Positions 24,083 through 32,881 of a stretch of DNA of 64,000 nucleotides are shown here, one piece after another (within the stretch, counting starts at the first letter, position 1; each line of letters starts with the position of its first letter). The notes below the pieces were generated by a model that worked only from the letters and a program-made list of their open reading frames with translations, was not told the DNA's origin and did no database searches. The DNA lies in IMG/VR virus record IMGVR_UViG_3300041583_000345, positions 1-64,000 of that record; one strand, given 5' to 3'. The stretch is from a virus. The position numbers and the translations under genes are program-made.

Positions 24083-26446
24083 TCAGTGGCCTTCTGCCCA
24101 ATTGTTTGCTATCTCAGGTGGAGCTTTTAATGTTACCCCAGGAAGTATGGTTGTGTTTATCATAATCTCCTGTACATAAGGTGCGAACATTTCTGCATCT
24201 TTTTCATGAACATTTATAATAAGTTGATCATGAACCTGTGCTTGCACCTGAGCATCTATTCCTAACTCTCTGGCTTTACGGTTAATTACTAATGCTGCTC
24301 GGTTTACAACAGCTGCTGCTAATGATTGGAGTTGGAAGTTTAGACAGTTGTTAAGCCCATTTCGATAATCCCTATAAGCCTGTAAAACAACTACTTTTCC
24401 GTATCTTGATTCTAATTCTTTTCTAAATCTCCAATCTAGCATTCTATCCTGAAACTTAGTATAGGTTTTTTGTACTTTAGGTAAGTGTCTAACTCGTCCT
24501 AAGTAATTCTTAATATACCCATGAGCTTTTACTTGCAATCTTGAATCTTCTCTCCATTGTTTAAGCTGTGGAAAACCATCTAGATACCCCTGTACTAATT
24601 TCTCAGCTGTTTTTTGATCTACATCTAAAGTCATCTTAAGAGCATATGCTTCCATTCCGTAAGCAATTCCTAGTGAATAGGCTTTTGCTTTATTACGGGC
24701 GTTTGGGTCTAATTTCTTAAGGTAATTATCTGCCTTTTTATCTGCTGATACTCCGTTAGGAAATCTATCTCTATCTTCGTCTAACCTTTCTGTCTTAATA
24801 GCAACTGTAGAGTAGAAATCCCATCCTTTATTGAAGATCTCTTGAAGAGCTACATCTCCTGTTATTGAAGCAAAACAATGTGGTTCTAATGATTCGTAAT
24901 CTGAATCAATTACCTTTCTATCTTTTCCGGCAATCATGAACTTTCTAACTATATTCACATATTTCAGTATGATTGGTGCATCATCACCGGGTTCTAACGG
25001 TTTAGGTAGTTGCTGAGCATCTGAGCCATATCGTCCAGAGACTGTACCGTTCTGCTTAAAGTAAAAGTAATATTTTCCATCTTCTTGTCTATCTCTAAAT
25101 CTGTCTACATAGGTAGATTTAATCTTTAATAATTTATTATAAACACGTAGATTTTCTGCCCATGGATGTTCTTTGGCAAGCTCCTTTACCATATCCATAT
25201 CGAATTTATCTCTACCGGATTTAGTATTAGCTCCTTTTACTTTAGGTTCAATTCCCATATAACCGAAAACGATCTCGCCCAGATGTTTTTTCGACTGAAT
25301 ATTTAAATACTCTCCGTCGTTACTTTCTTTCCATAATGCCATGGAAATTCTGTGTCTTTCTAACTCGTCTATAAAGGACTCGTCTCCGGTTAATAGAAAT
25401 TGCTTTACTTTCTCTTCTTTTTCATTGGTAGGTTCAAATGCTTCGATATTCTTCTGTGTTAAAGAATACTTTCCTGTCTTCTCAGACTTTGAAAGGGGTA
25501 AGGAATACCTCTCGACTAAACTCTGTGCCCAATTACCTTTATGAGAAACAGGGTAGTTATCTGCTGCAGTATCTACTACCCATCTTTTTACTGCAGGAAT
25601 ATCTAGTAGAGATTTCATCACAATTTCTTTATTTTCTACTTGATCTATTAAAATTTCATCGTAAATCTTATTAATTAAATCAACATCTAAGTCCACACCA
25701 TATGCTTCCATTGGGACTGTTACTTCCCGGTAGATTGGCATAACTTCATCTTCGAAAAAGAATTTCTCTAACCCTTCCTCTTTAAGCTTCCCTAAATATA
25801 GGTTACATATACGTAATGTTAAATCCGTATCCGCACTAGCATATTTACTAAGTATACTAAGGTCTGCTTTAAAGATTTCGTAACTTTCTTTTGTAACCGA
25901 ACCTCCATTCTTCTTAATTGAGTCTTTTAATTCAAGTTGCTCCTGGTTGGCGGCTTCTTGAACGTCTAAACCTAAAGCTTCCTGGTTCATTATCGCTATA
26001 GATTTTAATCCAAATGGATTTCCAAAGCCAAAGGCTCCTTCTTCGTAGACTGTATGAACTAGTAAACCAGTATCAACCCAAATATCTTCTATAAGGTCTA
26101 CTCCAAAATAATTTTTTATAAACTGCACGTCAAAGGAAGCATTGTGAAATACAAGTTTTTTTCCTTTAAGCATCCTTATTAAATTTTTAGAGATTACTTC
26201 AGTGGATTGACCCCCTATAGACTGTAGTATAAGTTCTTCTCTGTGGTAATCCCAAACTAAGGTTGGTAAGTAAAATCCAACCCCTTCTTCACCGGACACT
26301 GACCATCCTATGATCTTATCTTTTCTAGGGTTTAGTCCTGTAGTCTCCGTATCGACTGCAATTATATCTGAGTTTTCAATATGTTGGAATAAGAGTCTTA
26401 AGGTCTCTTCATCTTGGACGGTGTAGTATTTTTTTTCTATCTGCAT
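24083..26446 (-). CDS. family A DNA polymerase with 3'-5' exonuclease domain
   Basis: 787 residues. N-terminal proofreading domain: IIAVDTETTGLNPRKDKIIG (Exo I, D-x-E), KLVFHNASFDVQFIKNYFG (Exo II) and KYASADTDLTL (Exo III). Polymerase domain: DSDYESLEPHCFASITG (motif A), ARNKAKAYSLGIAYGM (motif B) and QVHDQLIINVHEKD (motif C). It lacks a 5'-3' exonuclease domain, which a separate gene at 62112 supplies. This should be the replicative polymerase. Confidence 0.95.
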   Translation of the reverse strand: MQIEKKYYTVQDEETLRLLFQHIENSDIIAVDTETTGLNPRKDKIIGWSVSGEEGVGFYLPTLVWDYHREELILQSIGGQSTEVISKNLIRMLKGKKLVFHNASFDVQFIKNYFGVDLIEDIWVDTGLLVHTVYEEGAFGFGNPFGLKSIAIMNQEALGLDVQEAANQEQLELKDSIKKNGGSVTKESYEIFKADLSILSKYASADTDLTLRICNLYLGKLKEEGLEKFFFEDEVMPIYREVTVPMEAYGVDLDVDLINKIYDEILIDQVENKEIVMKSLLDIPAVKRWVVDTAADNYPVSHKGNWAQSLVERYSLPLSKSEKTGKYSLTQKNIEAFEPTNEKEEKVKQFLLTGDESFIDELERHRISMALWKESNDGEYLNIQSKKHLGEIVFGYMGIEPKVKGANTKSGRDKFDMDMVKELAKEHPWAENLRVYNKLLKIKSTYVDRFRDRQEDGKYYFYFKQNGTVSGRYGSDAQQLPKPLEPGDDAPIILKYVNIVRKFMIAGKDRKVIDSDYESLEPHCFASITGDVALQEIFNKGWDFYSTVAIKTERLDEDRDRFPNGVSADKKADNYLKKLDPNARNKAKAYSLGIAYGMEAYALKMTLDVDQKTAEKLVQGYLDGFPQLKQWREDSRLQVKAHGYIKNYLGRVRHLPKVQKTYTKFQDRMLDWRFRKELESRYGKVVVLQAYRDYRNGLNNCLNFQLQSLAAAVVNRAALVINRKARELGIDAQVQAQVHDQLIINVHEKDAEMFAPYVQEIMINTTILPGVTLKAPPEIANNWAEGH

Positions 26447-26468
26447 TTATAACCTTTCTAAGTCTACT

Positions 26469-26480
26469 TAAATATACGAA
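26469..26480 (-). promoter_or_regulatory. phage promoter motif
   Basis: Minus-strand core TTCGTATATTTA, 22 bases upstream of the DNA polymerase ATG. Confidence 0.7.
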
Positions 26481-26487
26481 TTATATT

Positions 26488-27075
26488 CTAATCCTCCAAC
26501 AATTCAGGAGGGTAATCTTCTTTTTTTATTTCTTTTCCCAAGTGTTTTTCTAACATTTGGAGTACTGCTAGTTTTTTACTTTTATCTCCTGTAAAATATG
26601 CCCAAGCAAGAGATCCTTTATGGTTTTCTATCTGCTGTTGAAAATTAGAACAAGTCTTTTCGATTAAAAGCTCATCATCTTTTTCTAATTCAAAATCTAT
26701 TTTATATAAACCTGCAAACTTAAGTAGCTCTAATAAATCCTCCTCTTCGTAGGATTGTTTCATTTTCTTGAAGTCTTCTTGCTTTCCTCCTTTATCTGGG
26801 TGAATATATTTGGAAAGGTGCTTATAAAGTTTTTTAAGTTTTGCTGGTTTAGTTTTTCGAGATTTTTGGTTAGTAGTTAGTTCTCCTCCTGGTGGTTCTT
26901 TTCTCATTTCACCTGTCTCTTCATTAACCCACATTTCCGCATTTTTATCTGCGAAGTATTTACCAAAGTATTTATTCCACTTACTTAGGTAAGTTGCAAG
27001 TTCATCTTCAGTTTCCTCTAATTCTAATTTAAGGAATTCATACTTATGGGTTAGTTTTTGGAGTGCTTTTGACAT
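26488..27075 (-). CDS. J-domain protein
   Basis: 195 residues. A coiled coil (KLTHKYEFLKLELEETEDEL) comes first, then a J-like domain near residues 78-115: LKKLYKHLSKYIHPDKGGKQ has the invariant HPD that stimulates Hsp70. The C-terminus is helical and acidic. It probably recruits the host DnaK, perhaps to replication or assembly proteins, and is encoded next to the polymerase. Confidence 0.78.
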   Translation of the reverse strand: MSKALQKLTHKYEFLKLELEETEDELATYLSKWNKYFGKYFADKNAEMWVNEETGEMRKEPPGGELTTNQKSRKTKPAKLKKLYKHLSKYIHPDKGGKQEDFKKMKQSYEEEDLLELLKFAGLYKIDFELEKDDELLIEKTCSNFQQQIENHKGSLAWAYFTGDKSKKLAVLQMLEKHLGKEIKKEDYPPELLED

Positions 27076-27329
27076 TAGTTTTCACCGTACAAATCAAAAA
27101 CTACTGCTTCGGGTTCTTGTATTTCAACTTCTTCTTCTTTAAGTATAAACAGCTTACCATTCAAAGGTTCTAACCTGTAGTTGCCTTTAAATTTTGTTTT
27201 TCTCATGTATTGGGTCAATGTTGGTACTAACCCCTCCACGGTTATGTCTTTATCTATAGTTAATTGCCAATTATCTCCTGGTGGAACACGGATTGCAATT
27301 AATTCTGCTTTTTCTACTGTTTCTTTCAT
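27075..27329 (-). CDS. hypothetical protein (84 aa)
   Basis: MKETVEKAELIAIRVPPGDN, a small beta-rich protein with an acidic end (EEEVEIQEPEAVVFD). No domain recognised. Its ends overlap QueF and the J-domain gene by one base, so all three are translated from one message. Confidence 0.6.
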   Translation of the reverse strand: MKETVEKAELIAIRVPPGDNWQLTIDKDITVEGLVPTLTQYMRKTKFKGNYRLEPLNGKLFILKEEEVEIQEPEAVVFDLYGEN

Positions 27330-28231
27330 TACTGACGTAGTGTTTTAGCAATTCGATAATTTGGGGATGTATAAAATTCAGGTATTAACATAGAATGTGT
27401 TGCCCTAATTGGGTTAATATCCAATCCCCCTCTTCGTGTATAAAGACATGATACCATTAGTTCTTCTGGTTTAAATGCTTCAGATAAATGAGCAAATATC
27501 ATTTCACAAATTTCTTCATGAAAATGAGAAACTGTTCTATGAGATACTATGTACCGGGCTAATGATTCCGCTGTAGGAACATTATTACCTTTAATGTTAA
27601 TGTATACATCCCCCCAATCTGGTTGGTTTGTAACTCTACAATTTGATCTTAATAAATTTGATGAGAATTTAATATTACCCGGTTTCCCTGTGCCTTCTAA
27701 TTGAGTTGCATCTGATTGAAATGATGTAAAGTCAATTTCGTCTAGATTAGCTACTTCGGCTACATCTTTGTAGCCTTCAAAAGAGAGTGCTGGTACTTCA
27801 TCAGAAGTTGAATAAAATGAAACTATGGTATCTGTTTCTAATAATTCATCTAAATCTCTTTTAACTCTAGCTTGGATACCTTTGATACAGTCTCTTGCCG
27901 AAATTCCAATTTTAGTCATATTAAATGAATTTAAATATAACTTTATAGATTTAGATTCTACGTGGTTTTCTGAATCTGAAGGGCATACAATTTTTAGCAT
28001 TCCTGCTACCGGTTGACCTTTAGATGTAATTGCTGATACTTCGTATGCATTCCATACATCTACACCAACAAATTCTTTTCCTGTTAATCCATAACCTTCT
28101 CGGTTTAAATAACGGGGGATTTTAACTAGTAGTTCAGGATTGTATTGATCTGAATATCCATCTCCTCCTACTTTCCCTAAATGTTTGCTAGCTAAAGCAA
28201 TTACTTCTTCGTAATTTTTAACGTTTGACAT
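27329..28231 (-). CDS. queF: QueF-like NADPH-dependent preQ0 reductase
   Basis: 300 residues, the length of the bimodular (E. coli-type) QueF. The C-terminal half has LLRSNCRVTNQPDWGDVYI with the catalytic Cys and Asp, SHRTVSHFHEEICEMIFAHL with the conserved HE, and YTRRGGLDINPIR. The N-terminal half has SKSIKLYLNSFNMT, matching E-S-K-S-x-K-L-Y-L. The enzyme reduces 7-cyano-7-deazaguanine (preQ0) to 7-aminomethyl-7-deazaguanine (preQ1). In this genome it should set the base put into DNA. Confidence 0.92.
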   Translation of the reverse strand: MSNVKNYEEVIALASKHLGKVGGDGYSDQYNPELLVKIPRYLNREGYGLTGKEFVGVDVWNAYEVSAITSKGQPVAGMLKIVCPSDSENHVESKSIKLYLNSFNMTKIGISARDCIKGIQARVKRDLDELLETDTIVSFYSTSDEVPALSFEGYKDVAEVANLDEIDFTSFQSDATQLEGTGKPGNIKFSSNLLRSNCRVTNQPDWGDVYINIKGNNVPTAESLARYIVSHRTVSHFHEEICEMIFAHLSEAFKPEELMVSCLYTRRGGLDINPIRATHSMLIPEFYTSPNYRIAKTLRQ

Positions 28232-28673
28232 ATCTATTTTTTTCTATTATTAAACTTGCAATTGCATATCTCTCTTTACTGTACTTTCTCATTTCACTCA
28301 TACCATTCATCTTAGGTATTTCCAAATCTTGTGGGCCCCATAGCCTTAAAACTTCCTTTTCAATATCATCCACTTTACCGGAAGGTAACATTGCGCTGGT
28401 ATTTACCTTAATTTCATCGTAGTACCCAAACATAGTATCTTTTATATATTCTTTCTCTTTTCCTTCTTTAAAAATAGCATGGTTATAAAGTATCCTATCG
28501 TAAGTTTCATAAAAGGCTGTTTGTCCTATTTTTACCACCTCTAATGTATACTCTTCAAAATATTTTCTGAATGTCATTAAGTATATCTTTGAAGCCCAGA
28601 GGGGTACTTTTTTCCATAGCTCAATCTGTGAATTCCTTTTTTGCAATAAACCTGGTTCTAGTTGTGTAAACAT
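28218..28673 (-). CDS. hypothetical protein next to QueF
   Basis: 151 residues, MFTQLEPGLLQKRNSQIELW, helical, rich in Tyr, Lys and Glu, ending SLIIEKNRYVKR. No domain recognised. It overlaps queF by 14 bases and lies in the modification region, so a role there is possible but unproven. Confidence 0.6.
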   Translation of the reverse strand: MFTQLEPGLLQKRNSQIELWKKVPLWASKIYLMTFRKYFEEYTLEVVKIGQTAFYETYDRILYNHAIFKEGKEKEYIKDTMFGYYDEIKVNTSAMLPSGKVDDIEKEVLRLWGPQDLEIPKMNGMSEMRKYSKERYAIASLIIEKNRYVKR

Positions 28674-28679
28674 CCTATT

Positions 28680-29198
28680 TTAATTTATAAAATTTAAGAT
28701 TTGATTAACTCTTTGTAATGGTGACCCTGTTACGGTCAGGTAGGGGGTTTTTAAATCGTTTAACAGTTTATTAAAGGTATTGTCTACATCTTTTCTCCAC
28801 CCTTCATTAACGCTTCTTACTCCGTCATCGACAGATTCAAATTCAATAGGAAAATAAATATAATGTGTGTATTCGCTTTGGATTCTGTTCCAAGTAGAGT
28901 CTATGTACCTATTTGCTTCTTTGGAACAGTTAGGCATTAAAGAACTATACACTACTAAATCCATATAACATCTATCTAAAAGTAGATTATTAGGTTTTAA
29001 TAGGGCTTCTAAATGAAATGAACTAATAGCTAATTGAGTTTCAGAAGTTCCTTTTTCGTTAATAGGGAATCCGTAACTTTTAACTGTTCTAGTCGATTCA
29101 TTAATAAATTTATATTCTGGTAGTTTATTCAATAGTAATTCATAGACTGTGGTTTTACCCGTACTACTCGCTCCAACTAATGCAACTCTTTTTATCAT
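28680..29198 (-). CDS. NadR/AAA_28-like P-loop ATPase or kinase
   Basis: 172 residues. It begins RVALVGASSTGKTTVYELLL with a clear Walker A, then KFINESTRTVKSYGF and NNLLLDRCYMDLVVYSS, as in the NadR kinase-like AAA_28 family of small-molecule kinases. The substrate could be a nucleoside or nucleotide. It starts the transcript that contains queF. Confidence 0.7.
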   Translation of the reverse strand: MIKRVALVGASSTGKTTVYELLLNKLPEYKFINESTRTVKSYGFPINEKGTSETQLAISSFHLEALLKPNNLLLDRCYMDLVVYSSLMPNCSKEANRYIDSTWNRIQSEYTHYIYFPIEFESVDDGVRSVNEGWRKDVDNTFNKLLNDLKTPYLTVTGSPLQRVNQILNFIN

Positions 29199-29221
29199 TC
29201 TTATAACCTATTACTTCTTAT

Positions 29222-29233
29222 TAAAGATACGAA
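29222..29233 (-). promoter_or_regulatory. phage promoter motif
   Basis: Minus-strand core TTCGTATCTTTA, 23 bases upstream of the P-loop gene; drives the queF transcript. Confidence 0.68.
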
Positions 29234-29244
29234 TATTTTCCTTA

Positions 29245-29568
29245 CTATACAACTGGTGCAATAGTTAATTTTAACCCATCTAAATCTTCGGTTACCGGTA
29301 TTTGACAGGTGAGTCTGCTGTTGGGGTTCCTTATCATATATACGTCTTCTAGCATAGAATCTTCTTCATCAGTCATTTCAGGCAGTATATGGTCTGATTC
29401 TATATAACATTGACAGGTAGCGCACATTGCCATTCCCCCACATATGGCTTCTATTGGGAACTCATTAAGTTTTAGAGCTTCCATCATATTCATATTCATA
29501 TCAGTAGGGGCAGTCACTTTATGTTCTATTCCTTCTCTGTCTATTACTGTAAAGGTAATGTCTGTCAC
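29245..29568 (-). CDS. 2Fe-2S ferredoxin
   Basis: 107 residues. ICGGMAMCATCQCYIESDHI has the C-x5-C-x2-C cluster ligands of adrenodoxin/plant-type ferredoxins, and the distal Cys is in SRLTCQIPV. The family carries single electrons. It is the last gene of the transcript with DpdA and the formyltransferase. Possible partners: QueE or ribonucleotide reductase. Confidence 0.87.
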   Translation of the reverse strand: MTDITFTVIDREGIEHKVTAPTDMNMNMMEALKLNEFPIEAICGGMAMCATCQCYIESDHILPEMTDEEDSMLEDVYMIRNPNSRLTCQIPVTEDLDGLKLTIAPVV

Positions 29569-30128
29569 TATACTGCTTTGCTTTTAAAAAACTGTACCCA
29601 AAGGTATAAACTCCTATCCCTTAAGACATCAAATAAATCATCTAAACTTTCTACTGTATGTGTATTAAATCTTTCGAAAGATTCTACACTACCTTCATCT
29701 ACTCCAGGTGTTACTTTATGAATTACACATCCCGCAGTTTCGTAGATACCTTTCTGGATGCCTTTGTAGGTCCTAACTTGAGGATCTTTTCCTTTAAGTT
29801 CCGGATAATCTACTATTAGTCCAGGGTGACCATTATAAATTGGATACGATTTGCATATCCCTTCAGGCATTATTCTTAACCAACCATGTAAGCTTATTAT
29901 GGGGTTTTTGTATGGTCTTAAAATAAGTTTAAGTTCCTCAGTAGTAGGTTTATTCTCTACAAATACTACTTTACCTTCTAACTCAGGATTAATAGTTCTA
30001 AGTTCTTTCGGTCTTTTATTTGTTACTATTAAATCCGGCCACCTATTTAAAGCTTTAGCTAAATCCACTATCTCAGTACCTGTTTGTGAAAAAAAAACTA
30101 TCCAAAATCTTTTTGGAATATTATTCAT
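29568..30128 (-). CDS. PurN-like formyltransferase, candidate dPreQ1 formyltransferase
   Basis: 186 residues, fold of formyl-tetrahydrofolate-dependent transferases. IISLHGWLRIMPEGIC stands where PurN has L-A-G-F/W-M-R, YNGHPGLIVDYPELKGKDPQ gives the catalytic Asn and His, and GCVIHKVTPGVDEGSV gives the catalytic Asp. A dPreQ1 formyltransferase (DpdN) has been proposed for phages that carry formylated dPreQ1. The gene is one gene away from dpdA and next to a ferredoxin, with no other purine genes, so I infer that role here. Confidence 0.72.
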   Translation of the reverse strand: MNNIPKRFWIVFFSQTGTEIVDLAKALNRWPDLIVTNKRPKELRTINPELEGKVVFVENKPTTEELKLILRPYKNPIISLHGWLRIMPEGICKSYPIYNGHPGLIVDYPELKGKDPQVRTYKGIQKGIYETAGCVIHKVTPGVDEGSVESFERFNTHTVESLDDLFDVLRDRSLYLWVQFFKSKAV

Positions 30129-30357
30129 TTTTATCCTTTCTATTTAAGTTATTATACTTTGTCCAGTCTGATCGATTTCTTTTTATATTAAGTTCTTCTA
30201 CTACTTTTAATATAACACTTTCTCCTTTAAGTCCCAACTCTATTCCAATATTTTTATAGCTAATCCAATCTTCAACATACCTTTTCCTTATATATTCTGT
30301 TTGGTCTTTATTAAAATTTGAATTTCGAGATACCTTTAAAATTCCTTTTTTATACAT
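30121..30357 (-). CDS. small helix-turn-helix-like protein
   Basis: 78 residues. A basic N-terminus is followed by FNKDQTEYIRKRYVEDWISY and KNIGIELGLKGESVILKVVE, which looks like a homeodomain-type or GcrA-type helix-turn-helix. It lies between dpdA and the formyltransferase, overlapping both by about 8 bases. Perhaps a DNA-binding helper or regulator. Confidence 0.55.
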   Translation of the reverse strand: MYKKGILKVSRNSNFNKDQTEYIRKRYVEDWISYKNIGIELGLKGESVILKVVEELNIKRNRSDWTKYNNLNRKDKNE

Positions 30358-31144
30358 TCCAGGCTTTCCTAAAAGACTTAATGTTCTCTAGTACAGATTC
30401 AATAGGAATAGTACTAATATTTGTGTCGATAAGTGTGTGCAGTTTAACTGAAGGTTTATCCCATGTTAACCCTCCGTATTCACCTACTTTCATTCCATAT
30501 ACTACAGGGTTCGAAGTATCCATCGAATATATCCAGTTATAGTCTGAGTCCTTATAGAACTGACCTTCCCAATATAGTGAGCTTCCTAATAGATGGTGAG
30601 GTTTATTTACGTTTATTACACCGTCTCTTAATAGGTCTCCTAAAAGTTTAACTCTTCCTAACATCCAACTTACGTACTTGTTAGGATGAGGGACAGATAC
30701 GGTATAGTAAGAGTAATCAAAGGATATAGCTATCATATCAACTCCACTTATCTTATCCATATAACCATAACAGGCTTTTATTTGCTCATATGTTTTACCT
30801 TGAACTACTCCAATTTTCTTTCCCGGTACATCTTTCTGTCGTAAGTTCCAACCAGCCATATTAGACATCGTTCTTTTTGCATCTTCTAATGCATCGGGAA
30901 CTATATACCATTCCGGCTTTAAATGTTTAACCCATTTTACGAATCCTTCTTCATTGAATGCTTCTTCTAATTCAAATATAGAATTATCCAATATAACTTC
31001 ACGGCCGTTTGCTACTGCTTCTTCGAACTGTGCTAAGTATTGAGTATCTTCTTCGAAAAGGTGTACGAGAGCATAACTATAATCAGTTACACTTTCTACT
31101 AACTGGGAGATACTCTTCGGGGATTCATGTGCTATTTTAATCAT
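30350..31144 (-). CDS. dpdA: DpdA-like DNA 7-deazaguanine transglycosylase
   Basis: 264 residues, the short phage type. It has the TGT-like barrel segments seen in DpdA: VILDNSIFELEEAFNEEGF (first catalytic-type Asp region), EWYIVPDALEDAKRTMSN, GVVQGKTYEQIKACYGYM (V-Q-G), MIAISFDYSYYTV and PHHLLGSSLYWEG. It should swap guanine in DNA for a 7-deazaguanine made by the Que enzymes. No RNA TGT features or long C-terminal domain. Linked to a formyltransferase and, in nearby transcripts, to QueF, FolE, QueD and QueE. Confidence 0.82.
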   Translation of the reverse strand: MIKIAHESPKSISQLVESVTDYSYALVHLFEEDTQYLAQFEEAVANGREVILDNSIFELEEAFNEEGFVKWVKHLKPEWYIVPDALEDAKRTMSNMAGWNLRQKDVPGKKIGVVQGKTYEQIKACYGYMDKISGVDMIAISFDYSYYTVSVPHPNKYVSWMLGRVKLLGDLLRDGVINVNKPHHLLGSSLYWEGQFYKDSDYNWIYSMDTSNPVVYGMKVGEYGGLTWDKPSVKLHTLIDTNISTIPIESVLENIKSFRKAWNV

Positions 31145-31355
31145 CTAAGTTCTCTAATTTTGATAATTCCTCTACAGCTTCATTCATTTCTAACATAGAT
31201 TTTTGAATCAAACTCATAACACTCTCTAGTTCAGTTACTGTATTTGCACTTACAGACTCTAGGGCTTCGGCGACAGCTGCTTTTGCAACAGAAAGAGGAA
31301 CAGTCTCTAACTTTAAGTCGTGATTAAAAATTTTATGTTCGTCTAAATTAATCAT
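31137..31355 (-). CDS. small acidic helical protein (72 aa)
   Basis: MINLDEHKIFNHDLKLETVP followed by an Ala- and Glu-rich helix (KAAVAEALESVSANTVTEL) that may form a coiled coil. It overlaps dpdA and the MazG-like gene by 8 bases each. Function unknown. Confidence 0.6.
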   Translation of the reverse strand: MINLDEHKIFNHDLKLETVPLSVAKAAVAEALESVSANTVTELESVMSLIQKSMLEMNEAVEELSKLENLDD

Positions 31356-31866
31356 TGAAAAATTGTTTAAGGTTAGGTCTATAGTAGTTAATAGACTTCA
31401 TTACTTTTTTATCTCTTGATCTATAGACAATATACCTTCCTTCCGCAATTTTCTCAAAATGGCAGGCCTCACCTTGTTCCTTACTTCTTTTGCTGACGGT
31501 AAGTATGGCTTCTTCCTCAGTTGTACAAGCTTTTGACATATTACTTCCTTGTACTTCTTGATATGCTGGCCATATCTTATCTTTAAGGCCGTGTAGCATA
31601 ACACCGTTCCCAAGGGAAACATAAGTAATATCGCAAAGAGCGTCCAAAACTTCCACGATGTCTCCGTTTTCGCAAGCTTGTTTATATTCCTCAAGTTCTT
31701 CGAGGATAAAGTCATAGACAAATTGCCATTCTTTTTTTTCGGGGATAATGGGTTCATAGTTGTTGGGTTTTCCAAATGTAGCGTTAAATATCTCTACTTC
31801 GTTAACGAAAGGTACACTCATAGAAGCTTTACTACCTTTATTTTCGTTAAATAAATTTAATTGCAT
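31348..31866 (-). CDS. MazG-like nucleotide pyrophosphohydrolase
   Basis: 172 residues. The all-alpha NTP pyrophosphatase core reads FILEELEEYKQACENGDIVE then VLDALCDITYVSLGNGV: E-E-x-x-E and E-x-x-D metal sites. The C-terminus (SINYYRPNLKQFFND) is typical of the phage subgroup. It hydrolyses (d)NTPs. As first gene of the dpdA transcript it may clear unmodified or unwanted nucleotides. Confidence 0.8.
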   Translation of the reverse strand: MQLNLFNENKGSKASMSVPFVNEVEIFNATFGKPNNYEPIIPEKKEWQFVYDFILEELEEYKQACENGDIVEVLDALCDITYVSLGNGVMLHGLKDKIWPAYQEVQGSNMSKACTTEEEAILTVSKRSKEQGEACHFEKIAEGRYIVYRSRDKKVMKSINYYRPNLKQFFND

Positions 31867-31883
31867 ATAACTTTTATTTTTTA

Positions 31884-31895
31884 TTAATATAAGAA
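31884..31895 (-). promoter_or_regulatory. phage promoter motif
   Basis: Minus-strand core TTCTTATATTAA, 17 bases upstream of the MazG-like gene; drives dpdA, the formyltransferase and the ferredoxin. Confidence 0.65.
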
Positions 31896-31921
31896 ATAGG
31901 TCCCGAAGGACCTACTGTTTT

Positions 31922-32125
31922 TTAAATGACTTTTATAATTCTAGATTCTGTAAGGCTTATAATCTTAAATCCTGTTTCGCCTTCAGTTTCTAACGCTTTA
32001 TAGGTCTTAGCTTCTGCCTCTGTTCCTGTTAAAGCATCTACTAGGTATACTTCTTTAATTTTTTGAATTCTACCTCTGTCATTTTCTCTTTCGAATTGAG
32101 CGGTTACTTGCCAATACTGTGTCAT
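31922..32125 (-). CDS. DUF4494-like small protein
   Basis: 67 residues. MTQYWQVTAQFERENDRGRI and KKIKEVYLVDALTGTEAEAK-type sequence with FKIISLTESRI match the pattern of DUF4494, a small family largely of Bacteroidota and their phages. Function unknown. It supports the host assignment. It shares a transcript with folE. Confidence 0.7.
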   Translation of the reverse strand: MTQYWQVTAQFERENDRGRIQKIKEVYLVDALTGTEAEAKTYKALETEGETGFKIISLTESRIIKVI

Positions 32126-32134
32126 TTCTGTTTT

Positions 32135-32839
32135 TTATTTAATTGATAATTCTATGTTTTTGTAAAACTCTGCTTTGGCCGAGTCTTCATGTAAAAATGC
32201 ACCGGACAGTTTAGCTGTCTGCATAGCGGCTCCTTGATGTTTTACTCCTCTACAGGATACACAAGCATGAGTTGCATTAATCATAACAGCTACTCCTTGA
32301 TTTCCTTCACAAATCTTATTAACTGCATTCCAGATTGCTACTGTTAATTGCTCTTGTATAGCACCTCTTCTGCTGAATTGTTCAACAATCCTATTAAGTT
32401 TAGATAACCCCACTACTTTTCCGTCTTCTGAAGCAATATAAGCAATACTCACTTCTCCTCTGATTTGCTGGTGATGGTGAGAACACATTGATGTTACAGG
32501 TATTCTACTTTCTTGAACGATTCCATCATATCCATCCGAAGGGAAAGCAGTAACCCTATCTAAAGGGGAGTATCTTCCTGCCCATAAATCATTTACGTAC
32601 GCTTTAGCTACTCTCATTGGAGTATCGGAAGAATTAGGATCTGCTTTATAATCTACCCCTAAAGCTGTAAGGAAATCTGCAAATGCTGTAGATGCATTTA
32701 CAATAATAGTACTTTTTTCAATTTCGGTAAGGGTAGCTTCTGGGCCGTCTTTTAGTTGTTTAGCTGCTAACTGTGTTGAGATTCCGTTTGCAAATCCTGC
32801 TTGAACTAATTCAGTTCCGGTAATAAACTTTTTTGACAT
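32135..32839 (-). CDS. folE: GTP cyclohydrolase I
   Basis: 234 residues. DTPMRVAKAYVNDLWAGRY, VTSMCSHHHQQIRGEVSIAY, GLSKLNRIVEQFSRRGAIQE and ATHACVSCRGVKHQGAAM are the family signatures, with zinc ligands Cys, His, Cys in place. It converts GTP to dihydroneopterin triphosphate, the first step to preQ0. The other pathway enzymes lie within 5 kb (queC 19 kb away). Confidence 0.95.
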   Translation of the reverse strand: MSKKFITGTELVQAGFANGISTQLAAKQLKDGPEATLTEIEKSTIIVNASTAFADFLTALGVDYKADPNSSDTPMRVAKAYVNDLWAGRYSPLDRVTAFPSDGYDGIVQESRIPVTSMCSHHHQQIRGEVSIAYIASEDGKVVGLSKLNRIVEQFSRRGAIQEQLTVAIWNAVNKICEGNQGVAVMINATHACVSCRGVKHQGAAMQTAKLSGAFLHEDSAKAEFYKNIELSIK

Positions 32840-32861
32840 TCTTATAACTTTTGTTTATATT

Positions 32862-32873
32862 TAAATATATGAA
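32862..32873 (-). promoter_or_regulatory. phage promoter motif
   Basis: Minus-strand core TTCATATATTTA, 22 bases upstream of folE. Confidence 0.6.
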
Positions 32874-32881
32874 TTACTTTT

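Noticed and set aside
31401-31775. 124-residue minus-strand ORF inside the MazG-like gene
   Set aside because: It lies wholly within a gene with clear MazG motifs, in another frame, and shows no domain of its own.
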